IMG/VR virus record: IMGVR_UViG_3300033141_001970
Coordinates: 1-36,906 of that record
Reading direction: 5' to 3' (one strand)
Length of the DNA stretch: 36,906 nt
From: a virus
Each line of letters opens with the position of its first letter. The stretch's first letter is position 1. The translations under genes were made by a program, and so were the position numbers. The notes beneath the pieces were generated by a model that made no database searches, was not told the DNA's origin, and was given only the letters and a program-made list of their open reading frames with translations. Positions 20,040-29,093 of the stretch are shown one piece after another.

Positions 20040-22949
20040 TTATACCTCTATTGCCTCGATAACGATGTTATAGTTTTCAAGGTCAAAATCTATTTTTATT
20101 ATTTCCCACTTTTTTACATTTGTAGTCGGCGTACCGAAAATACCACGTATCCTGTGATGTCTTACATTTATAAGGTCTCCGACATCATGTGCAATACCAT
20201 TTAACCCCGTCGTAAACCTTACTTTCCAGCGATTTTTTGTTAGCCGCTCAACGTAATGCTGTAATAATTTGTTAGCCGTTGCATCATCTCTTATATAATC
20301 AGCCTTGTATTCCCATGTATTGGTTGTGCTTAACTCGTTGTAACAGTCGGCACACAACTGCTTCAGATTTCCAGTGCTTGACAAATCCTGACCATTTTCG
20401 AGATAAGCTTCTGTTATATTTGTCTCGACATCCGCCTCTACTCCAGCTCCGTTTGTAATATACAGATTTTTTTCATACTCGCCAGTAGCATAATTCTTTT
20501 TGTAGTATAAAACAAAATCATTTTTTGTTTCATCGGCGCCCATCTTAAAAAGTTCGAAGGGTACAACACCTTCCCCCGACTCCAATATAGGGTGTTGCGA
20601 AAATATATTGTCCGATATATCAGCATCCTCGTCAAATATATCGAGGTCATCTGGCACGTTTCCAGTGAGCGAATTTGCATTTGGAAAACTCTCATCCTCA
20701 TCAAAAACTTTTATCGCCAGTTTATCCTGCTCATCCCAGTATAATCTGCTCTTGCTCTGTTTAGCCAATTCATCCAATATTTTACTTGTATCTTTTCTAT
20801 CTAAAATCTGAAACGCCATTTTCCAACCGCTTAAATCCGTTACCGCCGCATCAAATAATGTTTCGTTTAGACTGTCTGAATCCAATCCCATTTCGTCACG
20901 TCCGATTGACTCGATGATATGAGATGGATTTTCATATAGTGTGTCTATCGGAGCTATCGTTGCATCTTCTGCATAGCGCCCCTGTCCAGACGTGGAAACA
21001 AAAGTATATTCACTCGACCCATAACTCGAAACAATACATACATTATAGAGTCTACAGGTACCACCGCCACTAACAGAATTACGCCATATGTAAAATCTAA
21101 TTTGCGAGAAAGAAGTTATCATAAAAGTGCTACTCGCATTAAATCCCTTTCTCCAATAATTTTGACCAGAAGATAAATTTGCATAATCAATACCATAATC
21201 CCAGTTATTCCAAGTACTTCCGCCATCTTTTGAATATTGTAATTCCACTTGTAAACTTGGGTCTGCCGCTCCCCCTTCATAACTTACATAACACACAATT
21301 GAAAACCAACGTCCTATAGGAACATTAAGAACATCATCAAAATAGAAATATATAGTATCATTCAAAGCACTATACTCCGCATAATTATTAGGATCAGAGT
21401 CGTATGCTCTCTCTGGATTTGTGGGTGATCCATAAGTGTCAATTTTTGACGGTAAAACTGTTTGGACTGGGTTATAATTATTAATAATAAGATCACCTGG
21501 AAAGTAAAGTTCTGGCACATTAAGTGTTTCAATAACCTCTTCATCGGATGGAGTATCTGTTGAGGGTTCGACGGCAAGTATTTCATATTTTCCTCTTGAT
21601 TTATTCATAAGATAATAAGGATTTGCTTTATCCTTCATGCAAGTTTCGCTTAACAAAACCTTTTTGGGATGAGTTTTCTGCACAACCAAACCCTTCAGAA
21701 AATTTGTTGTATAGCCAAATTGATATGATGGGAACGAGTACGATGCATTTGCTTCGAAATAACCAATTCCATTGTCATGTTTCAAGTCGGCAGAAGAAGT
21801 CGTAAAATCACCATAAACTATTGGATATGGTTTTCCTATGTTTTCTTCTGGACAATCAGAGAAATCATCCACATTAATAATGCTTCTGGGTATTACGATA
21901 TTTTTCTTAAAATTATTTTGTCTTAAACTCAAGTTGAGAGTATATTCATTTATACTATAATCATCGACAACCCCAGTCCATATCCTTTGCATATCCGAAA
22001 CATCTGATAAACCAGAAAGGGAGTTGCCAGAATCCGCAAAAGCAAGGTATACAATTGCCTCTTTGTTGTACAGAATATCAGTATTATATCTTAATTTCAG
22101 CTTAATATCATCCACTTTAAACTTTACAAACTCATCACCCGTTGGAGTAGTAGCTTCGAAATCACGTTTGCTTAACAACAATAATTTCAGGGTACTTCCC
22201 TTTTTGGACTCTATTAACTCCCTGCCTATCAGGTTAAGACGTATATAATTAGGGGTAGAGGCTGATACGGAAAAAGAATGTGTATGCCATGTTTCGTTCA
22301 GTTTTGGCGACCCATCTGTTTCGCTGTCATCGTAAGCTGTATCTCCCGACTTCCAGCCATCAAAACTTTTGTATATTTCACCCGTTTTCCACGTATCCCA
22401 CGTTCCCTCGATAACGTATATCTCAAAATCAGTATCCGACATATCCGCACTGCCATATATCGCAATTGCTGCGTCTTCGCATGTATTTAATTCTGACGGG
22501 ATTTCGAATTGCATACAGCCCCGATATGTATAATATTGGTCTTCTCCGGGATAATATTTTTGCCCGACTGCTACCGACGGAGTTCCAAAATCTCCAGTGG
22601 ATGCCCCCCTTACAGTCGCATAACTGTCTCCAGTATCTCCTCGTTTTATTATTCTTCCTGCGCCTTTCGGTTCTGTTCCCTCTCCCAGTGGCGAAACATC
22701 TTCTGTTGAGCAAAACGTAACATTGTCTCCAAGCTCAAGATTGGCTATTTCAACCCCCGAAACCTTTGCCATCCCGCCAAAAGGCTCAATCGAATGAGTA
22801 ATTGTCCCGCAAGATTTCAGCGAGTCCTCGTAAGACCCGAAAATTTGCGTGCCAAGAAGCAAATTAGCCTCTGGGATACTGACAAATATACGTGGTATTA
22901 CACCGCTCTTGAGATAATTATTAGCTGCATTTGTAACCAGTGTTTTCAT
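20040..22949 (-). CDS. tail tip / hub protein with inserted binding modules
   Basis: A 969-residue protein. The N-terminus (ANNYLKSGVIPRIFVSI) and C-terminus (RLTKNRWKVRFTTGL, VGDLINVRH, WEIIKIDFDLENYNIVIEAI) are typical of siphophage tail-tip hub proteins. Inside are a DNRLRE-like jelly roll (about 130-300, related to the modules in the 841-residue protein), a discoidin-like lectin insert (about 510-670) and a hub domain with WKMAFQILDRKDTSKILDEL. It joins the tail tube to the receptor-binding structures. Starts by TGATG overlap. Confidence 0.78.
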   Translation of the reverse strand: MKTLVTNAANNYLKSGVIPRIFVSIPEANLLLGTQIFGSYEDSLKSCGTITHSIEPFGGMAKVSGVEIANLELGDNVTFCSTEDVSPLGEGTEPKGAGRIIKRGDTGDSYATVRGASTGDFGTPSVAVGQKYYPGEDQYYTYRGCMQFEIPSELNTCEDAAIAIYGSADMSDTDFEIYVIEGTWDTWKTGEIYKSFDGWKSGDTAYDDSETDGSPKLNETWHTHSFSVSASTPNYIRLNLIGRELIESKKGSTLKLLLLSKRDFEATTPTGDEFVKFKVDDIKLKLRYNTDILYNKEAIVYLAFADSGNSLSGLSDVSDMQRIWTGVVDDYSINEYTLNLSLRQNNFKKNIVIPRSIINVDDFSDCPEENIGKPYPIVYGDFTTSSADLKHDNGIGYFEANASYSFPSYQFGYTTNFLKGLVVQKTHPKKVLLSETCMKDKANPYYLMNKSRGKYEILAVEPSTDTPSDEEVIETLNVPELYFPGDLIINNYNPVQTVLPSKIDTYGSPTNPERAYDSDPNNYAEYSALNDTIYFYFDDVLNVPIGRWFSIVCYVSYEGGAADPSLQVELQYSKDGGSTWNNWDYGIDYANLSSGQNYWRKGFNASSTFMITSFSQIRFYIWRNSVSGGGTCRLYNVCIVSSYGSSEYTFVSTSGQGRYAEDATIAPIDTLYENPSHIIESIGRDEMGLDSDSLNETLFDAAVTDLSGWKMAFQILDRKDTSKILDELAKQSKSRLYWDEQDKLAIKVFDEDESFPNANSLTGNVPDDLDIFDEDADISDNIFSQHPILESGEGVVPFELFKMGADETKNDFVLYYKKNYATGEYEKNLYITNGAGVEADVETNITEAYLENGQDLSSTGNLKQLCADCYNELSTTNTWEYKADYIRDDATANKLLQHYVERLTKNRWKVRFTTGLNGIAHDVGDLINVRHHRIRGIFGTPTTNVKKWEIIKIDFDLENYNIVIEAIEV

Positions 22950-23359
22950 CAGGTATTGACTTCTTCCAAAACAAAAGTAAATCTCTTGTAATTCCCGACC
23001 GTTTTTATCTCTATTATATCGTTTATCATTCTTACAGTTCTCTGCGTACTATTATAATCCGTCCAAACGAAAGTATTAACCGCCCCGTTTACATATGACG
23101 AACCAATAAAATCCATTACATCATCATAATCGGTATACGTGTCGCTCGATGCCAAAACATAAACAGTATATTCCCACTGATGCAAATCATCACCAATATT
23201 TTTCACCATTCGGACACCGCCAATTGTTACATCCTGCAATTGGTTTTTCTTCAACATCTCGCTGTCTGTCATAAGATGACCGTCTGTCCCTGTTGCCGAC
23301 TCGAAAGTCAGTGTTTTTGTGGGACTTGTTGCATTAGGATATTTAAACGTTTCTGACAT
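22949..23359 (-). CDS. minor tail protein, distal-tail position
   Basis: A 136-residue beta-rich protein between the tape measure and hub genes, the place of distal tail or tail-tip adaptor proteins. Segments: HLMTDSEMLKKNQLQDVTIG, HQWEYTVYVLAS, VNTFVWTDYNSTQRTVRMIN, YKRFTFVLEEV. It overlaps the tape measure stop by TAATG. Identity is given by position and strand pattern, not by a firm family match. Confidence 0.72.
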   Translation of the reverse strand: MSETFKYPNATSPTKTLTFESATGTDGHLMTDSEMLKKNQLQDVTIGGVRMVKNIGDDLHQWEYTVYVLASSDTYTDYDDVMDFIGSSYVNGAVNTFVWTDYNSTQRTVRMINDIIEIKTVGNYKRFTFVLEEVNT

Positions 23360-25104
23360 TATATTTCATATCCTTCTCGTTTCAGTTTTTTAATTCTTTC
23401 GGCGAGCTGCATATCGGTTAACATTGCTGCCCCCCGAGAGCCGCTGTCGAAATGTATATGCCAAACCGATCTGTCCGAATAGTCGTTTTGATTATACTCT
23501 CTTGTCTCCTGTGGATTTAATATTCGTTCTGGACCGGACTCACCCACCATTGCGAGAGTGGGTTTGTAAACCATCCCGCCAGACTGAAATCCAGGAAACA
23601 TAAATTTTTTGAAATTTGGCGCCACAAAACCCGGCACCCCAAACGCTGATAATACTGCAAACACCGCCGCTTTAGCTGCAAGTTGTGCAGCCATGATTTC
23701 GAGCATACGCCTAAAAGCGTTGGCAATATTTCTAAAAGCATTCCCCGACTCCATGACCGAATTTGCCAGTACGTCAGATATATTACTACTCAGGTTATAC
23801 CATCCCGCTGATATAGACTGTATTTTATCCCGTGCAAAATCTGCTATTGTGGAGTATGTTTCTAACATCTCAACTTTCGTTTTTGCTGCCAGTACACCCA
23901 TTTGTGTTTTTGCTTTCATGTATGGGTCAAACTCGGTTTTTGTTATGAGAGGCGAGGGTTTAAAACCACCAGCAGTAAGACCTATTAATCTATATTTATT
24001 TCTCTCTTTATTTAGTTTTTTGTATTCTTCAGTTTGTTTTTTTACCGCCTCTTCTTCTTTACCAAATTCAAAAGGCACAAAGGGTGGTGGTTCCATGCCA
24101 TATTCTGGTGGCTCTAACGGGAAAGGTTGTAGTGGCACCATACCATAATGTGTTTGTCTGTGCATTGCAGCGCCAGCTTTCATCAATTTCCATGCAACAC
24201 CAAGCCATTCTGTTATCGTTATTAGATTTACTGCTAATTGTGTCGTGTGATCCAAAATATCTTTAAACGCATTTCTATTTTCATATATATGTTCCAGACC
24301 TTTCGCTACCTCTCCCATATATTTATCAACTTTTTGTTGTATTAATTCCTGATTTTGCCTTATCCATTCTACCCAGCCTTTTACTATTTCTTTTAATCTG
24401 CCTAATAACTTATCCCCCATTGCCTCTTTTATATCTCCAAGATAATTCCAAAGCTGTTTTAGTCTGCCTATGGCTGTTTCTAATTCGTTCTCTGCTGTTC
24501 CCTCAAATTTTCTTCCCAGCACTTCCATCGCATACGCTGCCTTTTGTGCAGCATCCATGTTTTTAAGCTGTTCATTGTTGGCAGCTTTAAACTCCGCTAT
24601 ATATCTGCCGAGTATTTCGATATTCCCTGTCATCGCCATACCCACATATCTTGCGGCTGTATTAACGTCAAAAAGCCCTGAGGATGCCATATTCATCGCT
24701 ATCTTTGCACCTCTCATGGCTTTTTGGAGATTATTGGTATATATAAACAATTTTTGTAGTATTGCTGCTGTATCTGTATCTCCATAGACCGTTGTTGCCT
24801 GTAACGTTTTTGCAAATTTGTCTATTTCAACTTTCGCTTCTTTCCACGATATTCCCTGTAATTCCACCGCCGTCCTCAACGAACGGAATATTCTTTCCTG
24901 TTCTGCTGAAGCATCAACAAACTTTTTAAGCGTATAGGTCGCAGCAACAAAAGCAGCACTAATGCCCAGTGCTGCTCGCTTAAAATGTTTTTTTATGTCT
25001 TCAGAGGCTTTTTTAGATGCATTCACATTTTTCTTTAGATTTCGAACATACTGCGCATCTTTAAGCCCCAGACTTACAAATAGATTTCCAACATTTCCCG
25101 CCAT
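23359..25104 (-). CDS. tail tape measure protein
   Basis: A 581-residue tape measure. The N-terminal heptad-like region (LGLKDAQYVRNLKKNVNASK, then ISAAFVAATYTLKKFVD) is followed by the conserved core with ILQKLFIYTNNL, AMTGNIEILGRYIAEFK and ELETAIGRLKQLWNYLGDIK. The C-terminus has a hydrophobic stretch (LAAKAAVFAVLSAFG) and the family's typical GFQSGGMVYKPTLAMVGESG, ERILNPQET. By the usual rule of about 1.5 angstrom per residue the tail would be some 85-90 nm. It lies after gpGT, as usual. Confidence 0.92.
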   Translation of the reverse strand: MAGNVGNLFVSLGLKDAQYVRNLKKNVNASKKASEDIKKHFKRAALGISAAFVAATYTLKKFVDASAEQERIFRSLRTAVELQGISWKEAKVEIDKFAKTLQATTVYGDTDTAAILQKLFIYTNNLQKAMRGAKIAMNMASSGLFDVNTAARYVGMAMTGNIEILGRYIAEFKAANNEQLKNMDAAQKAAYAMEVLGRKFEGTAENELETAIGRLKQLWNYLGDIKEAMGDKLLGRLKEIVKGWVEWIRQNQELIQQKVDKYMGEVAKGLEHIYENRNAFKDILDHTTQLAVNLITITEWLGVAWKLMKAGAAMHRQTHYGMVPLQPFPLEPPEYGMEPPPFVPFEFGKEEEAVKKQTEEYKKLNKERNKYRLIGLTAGGFKPSPLITKTEFDPYMKAKTQMGVLAAKTKVEMLETYSTIADFARDKIQSISAGWYNLSSNISDVLANSVMESGNAFRNIANAFRRMLEIMAAQLAAKAAVFAVLSAFGVPGFVAPNFKKFMFPGFQSGGMVYKPTLAMVGESGPERILNPQETREYNQNDYSDRSVWHIHFDSGSRGAAMLTDMQLAERIKKLKREGYEI

Positions 25105-25106
25105 TA

Positions 25107-25615
25107 TTATTTCCTGTGCATTTTTTCTTCAACCGCTTTTATACGATAATATGCCATCCATTCCGTTAATTCCTGGCTTGACATACGTTTCAATAATTCA
25201 CAAACCGGCATCTTGAGTTTTTCCGCCAACGCAAAGTAGAACCGCCTCTCAGGATGCCGGAATTTCAGTTTTTTTCTGATTCTTTTATCTGTATTTCGCC
25301 TAAACCGTTAATTTTATTTGCCGCATTAACGATTTTGTCTATTGCGCCTGCATTTTTATTTTTCAATTTCCCGTAATCAGCGTAATCAAAAATCTGTTTC
25401 CCTGTTTCCGGGTCGCACGCACACGCAATAACAGTATATACATTCAGCTTTGTGAGATCAACATTTCCTTTGTCATCTATACATTTATCGAGTAACTTGT
25501 ATCTTTGTTCTGCTGTTATCGACTGTATCATTATTTTCTTGTTTCCCCACTTCTCGACAGTGATAATTTTGCTGTCCAAATCATCGATCGCCAAAATATC
25601 ATCTTTCAACGACAT
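25107..25615 (-). CDS. gpGT tail assembly chaperone, by -1 frameshift
   Basis: The 116-residue gpG frame ends in TCA GAA AAA AAC TGA. A slip of -1 on A AAA AAC opens a 53-codon reading to 25107 (LKFRHPERRFYFALAEKLKM, then PVCELLKRMSSQELTEWMAY). That part has no start codon of its own and is a clear T-type tail chaperone domain, so the fusion of 169 residues is the natural product. Its TAA lies 2 nt before the tape measure ATG, as in lambda-like phages, where gpG and gpGT coat the tape measure. The frameshift itself is predicted, not measured. Confidence 0.88.
25265..25615 (-). CDS. gpG tail assembly chaperone
   Basis: A 116-residue protein between tail tube and tape measure. Segments: LDSKIITVEKWGNKKIMIQS, ITAEQRYKLLDKCID, YTVIACACDPETGKQIFDYA. 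Length and the beta-then-helix layout fit the unshifted product of the G/GT pair. It is made in excess over the frameshift product in known systems. GGGAGG precedes the start. Confidence 0.88.
   Translation of the reverse strand: MSLKDDILAIDDLDSKIITVEKWGNKKIMIQSITAEQRYKLLDKCIDDKGNVDLTKLNVYTVIACACDPETGKQIFDYADYGKLKNKNAGAIDKIVNAANKINGLGEIQIKESEKN
25268..25274 (-). promoter_or_regulatory. slippery heptamer A AAA AAC for -1 frameshift
   Basis: The heptamer has the canonical X XXY YYZ form and lies directly before the zero-frame TGA, which itself can promote slipping. The downstream strand contains short GC-rich stretches, but I see no strong pseudoknot. Confidence 0.88.
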
Positions 25616-25631
25616 ATTAATACCTCCCGAA

Positions 25632-26045
25632 TTATGATGTTGATCTTGTTACGTCTCCATCGCAGACAAATGTAGATGATGCTTTTGATAACTCTCCTAC
25701 AGTTGCATCGATAGGCGTGTAATTTGTCAAAATAGCGCTAAAAGAATACTCGGGATTTGTTGCTGCTGTAGCCCCTGTATCCTTTTTTACGTTGATAGTT
25801 ACCGCCGCATCTCCATTATATACAGCCCAGAGAGTCGCATCAACTTTGTCTGATGCAAAATCCTGTGCCCACGTTATATCGAGCGAGGCATCCTTGAGTC
25901 CTGGAAGTCTTGCTTTGGAGTCATCACCCATACATGTTTTATCAATTTCCTCACATGTGATAGGTAGTGTAATACTTTGCACGTGGTCGCTCAAATCGAC
26001 CGAGTTAATCTCAACAAATGCGTTTTTTAATACTTCTTTTGCCAT
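25632..26045 (-). CDS. tail tube protein, short paralogue
   Basis: A 137-residue protein with the compact tail-tube fold pattern: VEINSVDLSDHVQSITLPIT, CEEIDKTCMGDDSKARLPGL, VDATLWAVYNGDAAVTINVK. It begins MAKEVLKN like the longer gene upstream, and shares the DLS, DKT, R-x-GLK and VD-x-x-L positions with it. It is probably the major tail tube subunit. Site GAAGGGAG precedes the start. Confidence 0.82.
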   Translation of the reverse strand: MAKEVLKNAFVEINSVDLSDHVQSITLPITCEEIDKTCMGDDSKARLPGLKDASLDITWAQDFASDKVDATLWAVYNGDAAVTINVKKDTGATAATNPEYSFSAILTNYTPIDATVGELSKASSTFVCDGDVTRSTS

Positions 26046-26075
26046 TTTTTTCTCCCTTCTTTTTCTCGATTACGA

Positions 26076-26804
26076 TTAAATTATACCCATGCTGACACAG
26101 ATGTCATAACTTGTTGGCGAGCCCGTTACATCCCATGTCGCACGCCACCATGTATCAGTTATAGGATTACTTGAGCCGTCTATTCTTGTCGCCCATTCTG
26201 CTGTCGCCCCTGTTACGGTCGTAAATGTTACCCTGTCTGTTGGCGATGCAAAACCTTCCGCACTATCTGATTGTATCTTGACAACAAGGCTATCTCCCGA
26301 TGCAGAGGTAACGTGCAAAGCTGCATACAAATATTGTCCTGATGATAGTGCTCCGAGCTCATAAGCCGAACCGTTGCCATCTGTTGTTTTTGTTCCTATC
26401 CCCAAAACGGTGCATCTTACAATACCCGTTCCTTCGCTGTGAGCTTCGCCCGTAATACCAAACATATCGCCAATATTACCCGCAGGTTCGTATTTAAGCG
26501 ATACCAGTTTTGACATATACCCTTTCCCGCCTTCCGAGTCCGTTGGTAAAATTGTTAGTATGCGCCCCGCTGTTCCGAGATTGTCATAGAGCACGTCATC
26601 GACAGCATCGCTTCCAGCCTCAAAAAATCCCGAATGAACAACATCAAAATTCTTTAATCCAACAGCACGACCTCTTGAGCTCTCCCCAAATACAGTCTTA
26701 TCAGCTGCCTCTATTTCCATTTTTAATGATAATTTTTCGTGGTCAGCCGATAAATCGTATTTGTCATAAAACAATTTACAGTTTTTCAATACTTCCTTTG
26801 ACAT
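26076..26804 (-). CDS. tail tube paralogue with extra C-terminal domain
   Basis: A 242-residue protein. Its N-terminal 120 residues align with the short tail tube protein (MSKEVLKN, DLSADHEKL, AADKTVFGESS, RGRAVGLKNFD). A second beta domain of about 110 residues follows (GQYLYAALHVTSASGDSLVV, VKIQSDSAEGFASP). This could be a decorated tube subunit, a tube terminator or an initiator ring. Only one of the pair need be the main tube. GTGAGGTGA precedes the start. Confidence 0.78.
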   Translation of the reverse strand: MSKEVLKNCKLFYDKYDLSADHEKLSLKMEIEAADKTVFGESSRGRAVGLKNFDVVHSGFFEAGSDAVDDVLYDNLGTAGRILTILPTDSEGGKGYMSKLVSLKYEPAGNIGDMFGITGEAHSEGTGIVRCTVLGIGTKTTDGNGSAYELGALSSGQYLYAALHVTSASGDSLVVKIQSDSAEGFASPTDRVTFTTVTGATAEWATRIDGSSNPITDTWWRATWDVTGSPTSYDICVSMGII

Positions 26805-26818
26805 ATTTTCTCATCACC

Positions 26819-27205
26819 TCACTCATGCCAGATAACAAAATCAAGTATAATGTGGTATATGTTAGTTTGTGCCTCGTATATTTCAGTTTCGCTTTCGAGA
26901 AATATCCGCTGAACCGTTGTGCTACCCATACTCCCTGAAAAATCTTTTAGCGCATTTATTACCTGCGTCCTCACATCATAGACATCTTTGTAATTTTCAG
27001 CCCAGCAGTTCACCGAGAAATAAGGTCTATAGGGTTCTGTATCTGACCCCATAAAATGTATAGGTGTCTCGTTTACCTTATTTATGGTCACAGCCGGGAG
27101 TTTGCATTTCTGCGGCAATATCAGAGTATATATTCGCCTGTTAACCAGATTTGTCAATGCTTCTGTGCCGACAAGTTTGTTTTTTAAATCTCCAATAACA
27201 GACAT
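26819..27205 (-). CDS. DUF3168 tail completion/terminator protein
   Basis: A 128-residue protein matching DUF3168: LVGTEALTNLVNRRIYTLIL, PQKCKLPAVTINKVNETP, FSVNCWAENYKDVYDVRTQV, IYHIILDFVIWHE. In HK97-like phages this caps the tail tube and meets the connector. It starts by TAATG overlap with the gp10 gene. Confidence 0.85.
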   Translation of the reverse strand: MSVIGDLKNKLVGTEALTNLVNRRIYTLILPQKCKLPAVTINKVNETPIHFMGSDTEPYRPYFSVNCWAENYKDVYDVRTQVINALKDFSGSMGSTTVQRIFLESETEIYEAQTNIYHIILDFVIWHE

Positions 27206-27603
27206 TACCTTACCGTCTTTTTTATTTTTTGTTTCAACACCGACATAACTTTGTTTTTATATTTGTCTCCCTTATATCGGTTTACGACAGGCCGGAAAAA
27301 CGGATGCGGAGGAGCAGGATGCGGACCGCCGTGCCCAAACTCAATTAGATGTGCATGCGGCGCTATCCTAAAATCGATAGCCGCAAAAGATATTGATTCG
27401 CCAGCTCGTCTAAATTTATGAGCCACTATTCCTCGCCTTAGATTGCCAGTTTTACCAACAGGAGCCCTTGCCTTCATTTCATCTCTCATCTCTTTTGCTA
27501 TTTCATATATCCCATCTTTTACATCTTTATCTCCCGCTATTTCTGCGAGTTTCATCAAATTCTTTTCCAGCTCCTTGATACCCTTTACGCTTACCTCTGC
27601 CAT
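27205..27603 (-). CDS. HK97 gp10-family tail component
   Basis: A 132-residue protein of the HK97-gp10 type: VSVKGIKELEKNLMKLAEIA, then ARAPVGKTGNLRRGIVAHKF, APHAHLIEFGHGGPHP, PHPFFRPVVNRY. The GKTGNLRRG and LIEFG motifs are the hallmark. It acts at the head-tail junction or tail terminus. I choose the start at 27603 because of the TAATG overlap; an upstream Met at 27624 is unlikely. Confidence 0.9.
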   Translation of the reverse strand: MAEVSVKGIKELEKNLMKLAEIAGDKDVKDGIYEIAKEMRDEMKARAPVGKTGNLRRGIVAHKFRRAGESISFAAIDFRIAPHAHLIEFGHGGPHPAPPHPFFRPVVNRYKGDKYKNKVMSVLKQKIKKTVR

Positions 27604-27923
27604 TATACAACTTTCTCCTTGCACATCAGCACGAGCTCTCTATTTTCTTCACGGGTGTTAATAATCTGCGTTATATCGTAATATCTATTACCGTATTTTA
27701 TCCGTTTGTCTGTTGTCATATTACGTCTATAGCGCATTATTATTTTGTGCGTTATTTCACTTTGTATTTGCCCGGAAGCAAAATATTCTTTCGCAGACAC
27801 AGGTTCAATCGACGCCCACACCGTATCTTCGTCATTCCATGTCACATCAACATTTCCATGAGTTCCTTCGGCTATGGTTTGATATTGTATAATAACTCTT
27901 TTTCTTAGGCGTCCAGCACGCAT
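27603..27923 (-). CDS. head closure / head-tail adaptor protein
   Basis: A 106-residue protein of the SPP1 gp16/head-tail joining type: AGRLRKRVIIQYQTIAEG, VDVTWNDEDTVWASIEPVSA, KEYFASGQIQSEITHKIIMR, then YRRNMTTDKRIKYGNRYYDI. The start at 27923 has GGAG nine bases upstream; a Met at 27938 overlaps more. It seals the connector before tail joining. Confidence 0.9.
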   Translation of the reverse strand: MRAGRLRKRVIIQYQTIAEGTHGNVDVTWNDEDTVWASIEPVSAKEYFASGQIQSEITHKIIMRYRRNMTTDKRIKYGNRYYDITQIINTREENRELVLMCKEKVV

Positions 27924-27925
27924 TA

Positions 27926-28867
27926 TTATATACTCCATATCCGGTAAGAGTTTAGCAATGCTTCCGCAACTCCTATATTTTGCGCCGATATGCCGATAAT
28001 CGTATCTTCCCGATGTTCGTAGAGGTCGCCGATTATAATTAATATTGCCTGTATTATCGGCTCTGGTATATCGCTTCTTTCATCCCCGTATCCAGACACA
28101 TATTCCAAACATATAGGGTTCATCGGTCGTAACGTTACCGACGGCCAGGATTTGCCATATTTTAATTTAACCCGCCCGGGTTCCGAAACCGTATCAACAT
28201 CATAATCATCAGTTGACAGAGTTGTCTCGTTATCATCTGAGTCTGTGTATTTTATGCTTGACACAGACTGCAGGGGCGGATATGGTAATTCGATATAGTC
28301 AACATCCGGCCACTCATCCAGATAATAACCCCATGTTTGAGTTATCAGTGAGCGTTTCAGTATTACCTGTTCCACTACGTTTCGTGCTGCCGAAATAAGG
28401 CGTGTTAATAATGTATCTTCAGCCGTTGTCGGTGCATATTTTAAGACCGACACGCCAAAATCACAGGTTGCTGTTGCGACTGTTGCAACTGCCCTTATAT
28501 ATTGTTTCGTGCCAGTGTATTCTTTTTCATATGTTGCGTTGTCGTTAGCTTCCGTGACCTGATCAAATGCACCGCCTGTCCAGTCTGTATATGTAGAGTC
28601 ATCATCTGATTCTTGTATCTTAACATCTACAGTGCCCCCACTGCCGTTTGTCCCCGATACAAGATTTACAACAGCATCGTGATTGGATACATCCACGCCC
28701 GTACCGACAAGACTATAATTCGATGCCACCGCATGATCTCCCGGTGATATTGACTGCACCGTTGTAACCGCATCGGCAAATGTCGTGCTATCAATTCGCA
28801 GATGATTTTTGACCGTCAGTAATGTTACTGGTTCTATAGATGGAGCTGTTACCAGTGATGTTTTCAC
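27926..28867 (-). CDS. gp6/gp8-like head-tail connector with inserted decoration-like domain
   Basis: A 313-residue connector. The flanks are the usual fold: PVTLLTVKNHLRID (15-26) and DTLLTRLISAARNVVEQVIL, YYLDEWPDVDYIELPYPPLQ, then RPMNPICLEYVSGYGD, as in phiE125 gp8/HK97 gp6 proteins. Normally the two flanks are joined by a few residues. Here about 110 residues are inserted (about 30-140), with DVKIQESDDDSTYTDWTGGA and KQYIRAVATV. This insert resembles the 148-residue protein at 29798-30244. ATGA overlap with the next gene upstream. Confidence 0.85.
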   Translation of the reverse strand: MKTSLVTAPSIEPVTLLTVKNHLRIDSTTFADAVTTVQSISPGDHAVASNYSLVGTGVDVSNHDAVVNLVSGTNGSGGTVDVKIQESDDDSTYTDWTGGAFDQVTEANDNATYEKEYTGTKQYIRAVATVATATCDFGVSVLKYAPTTAEDTLLTRLISAARNVVEQVILKRSLITQTWGYYLDEWPDVDYIELPYPPLQSVSSIKYTDSDDNETTLSTDDYDVDTVSEPGRVKLKYGKSWPSVTLRPMNPICLEYVSGYGDERSDIPEPIIQAILIIIGDLYEHREDTIIGISAQNIGVAEALLNSYRIWSI

Positions 28868-29076
28868 TTCTTACCTCTGCCCCTTGCTGTTTTTCTCGTT
28901 GCATTTTCTTTTGGTTCAACCATAGCCGATTCTACTTTTTCTTCTTGTTTTAGATATTCGGCATAGCCGCCATTAATAAGTAGCCTTGCTGTTTTTATGT
29001 CCACGTTTATTACATTCCCGGCATGGCAATTGTATTTAGGACCTGCAATCGTGGTTTTCATCCTGATTTGAGGCAT
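28864..29076 (-). CDS. small basic-tailed connector-region protein
   Basis: A 70-residue protein: a small beta domain with IAGPKYNCHAGNVINVDIKT, ARLLINGGYAEYL, then a basic tail (TRKKTARGRGKK-like). Small proteins of this kind, with a VIxVDxxxAxxLIxxGYAE pattern, often precede connector genes. I use the start at 29076, with AAAGGTGG at good spacing, rather than the one at 29136, which overlaps the fibre gene. Confidence 0.75.
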   Translation of the reverse strand: MPQIRMKTTIAGPKYNCHAGNVINVDIKTARLLINGGYAEYLKQEEKVESAMVEPKENATRKTARGRGKK

Positions 29077-29093
29077 CTTTTCCACCTTTCTTT

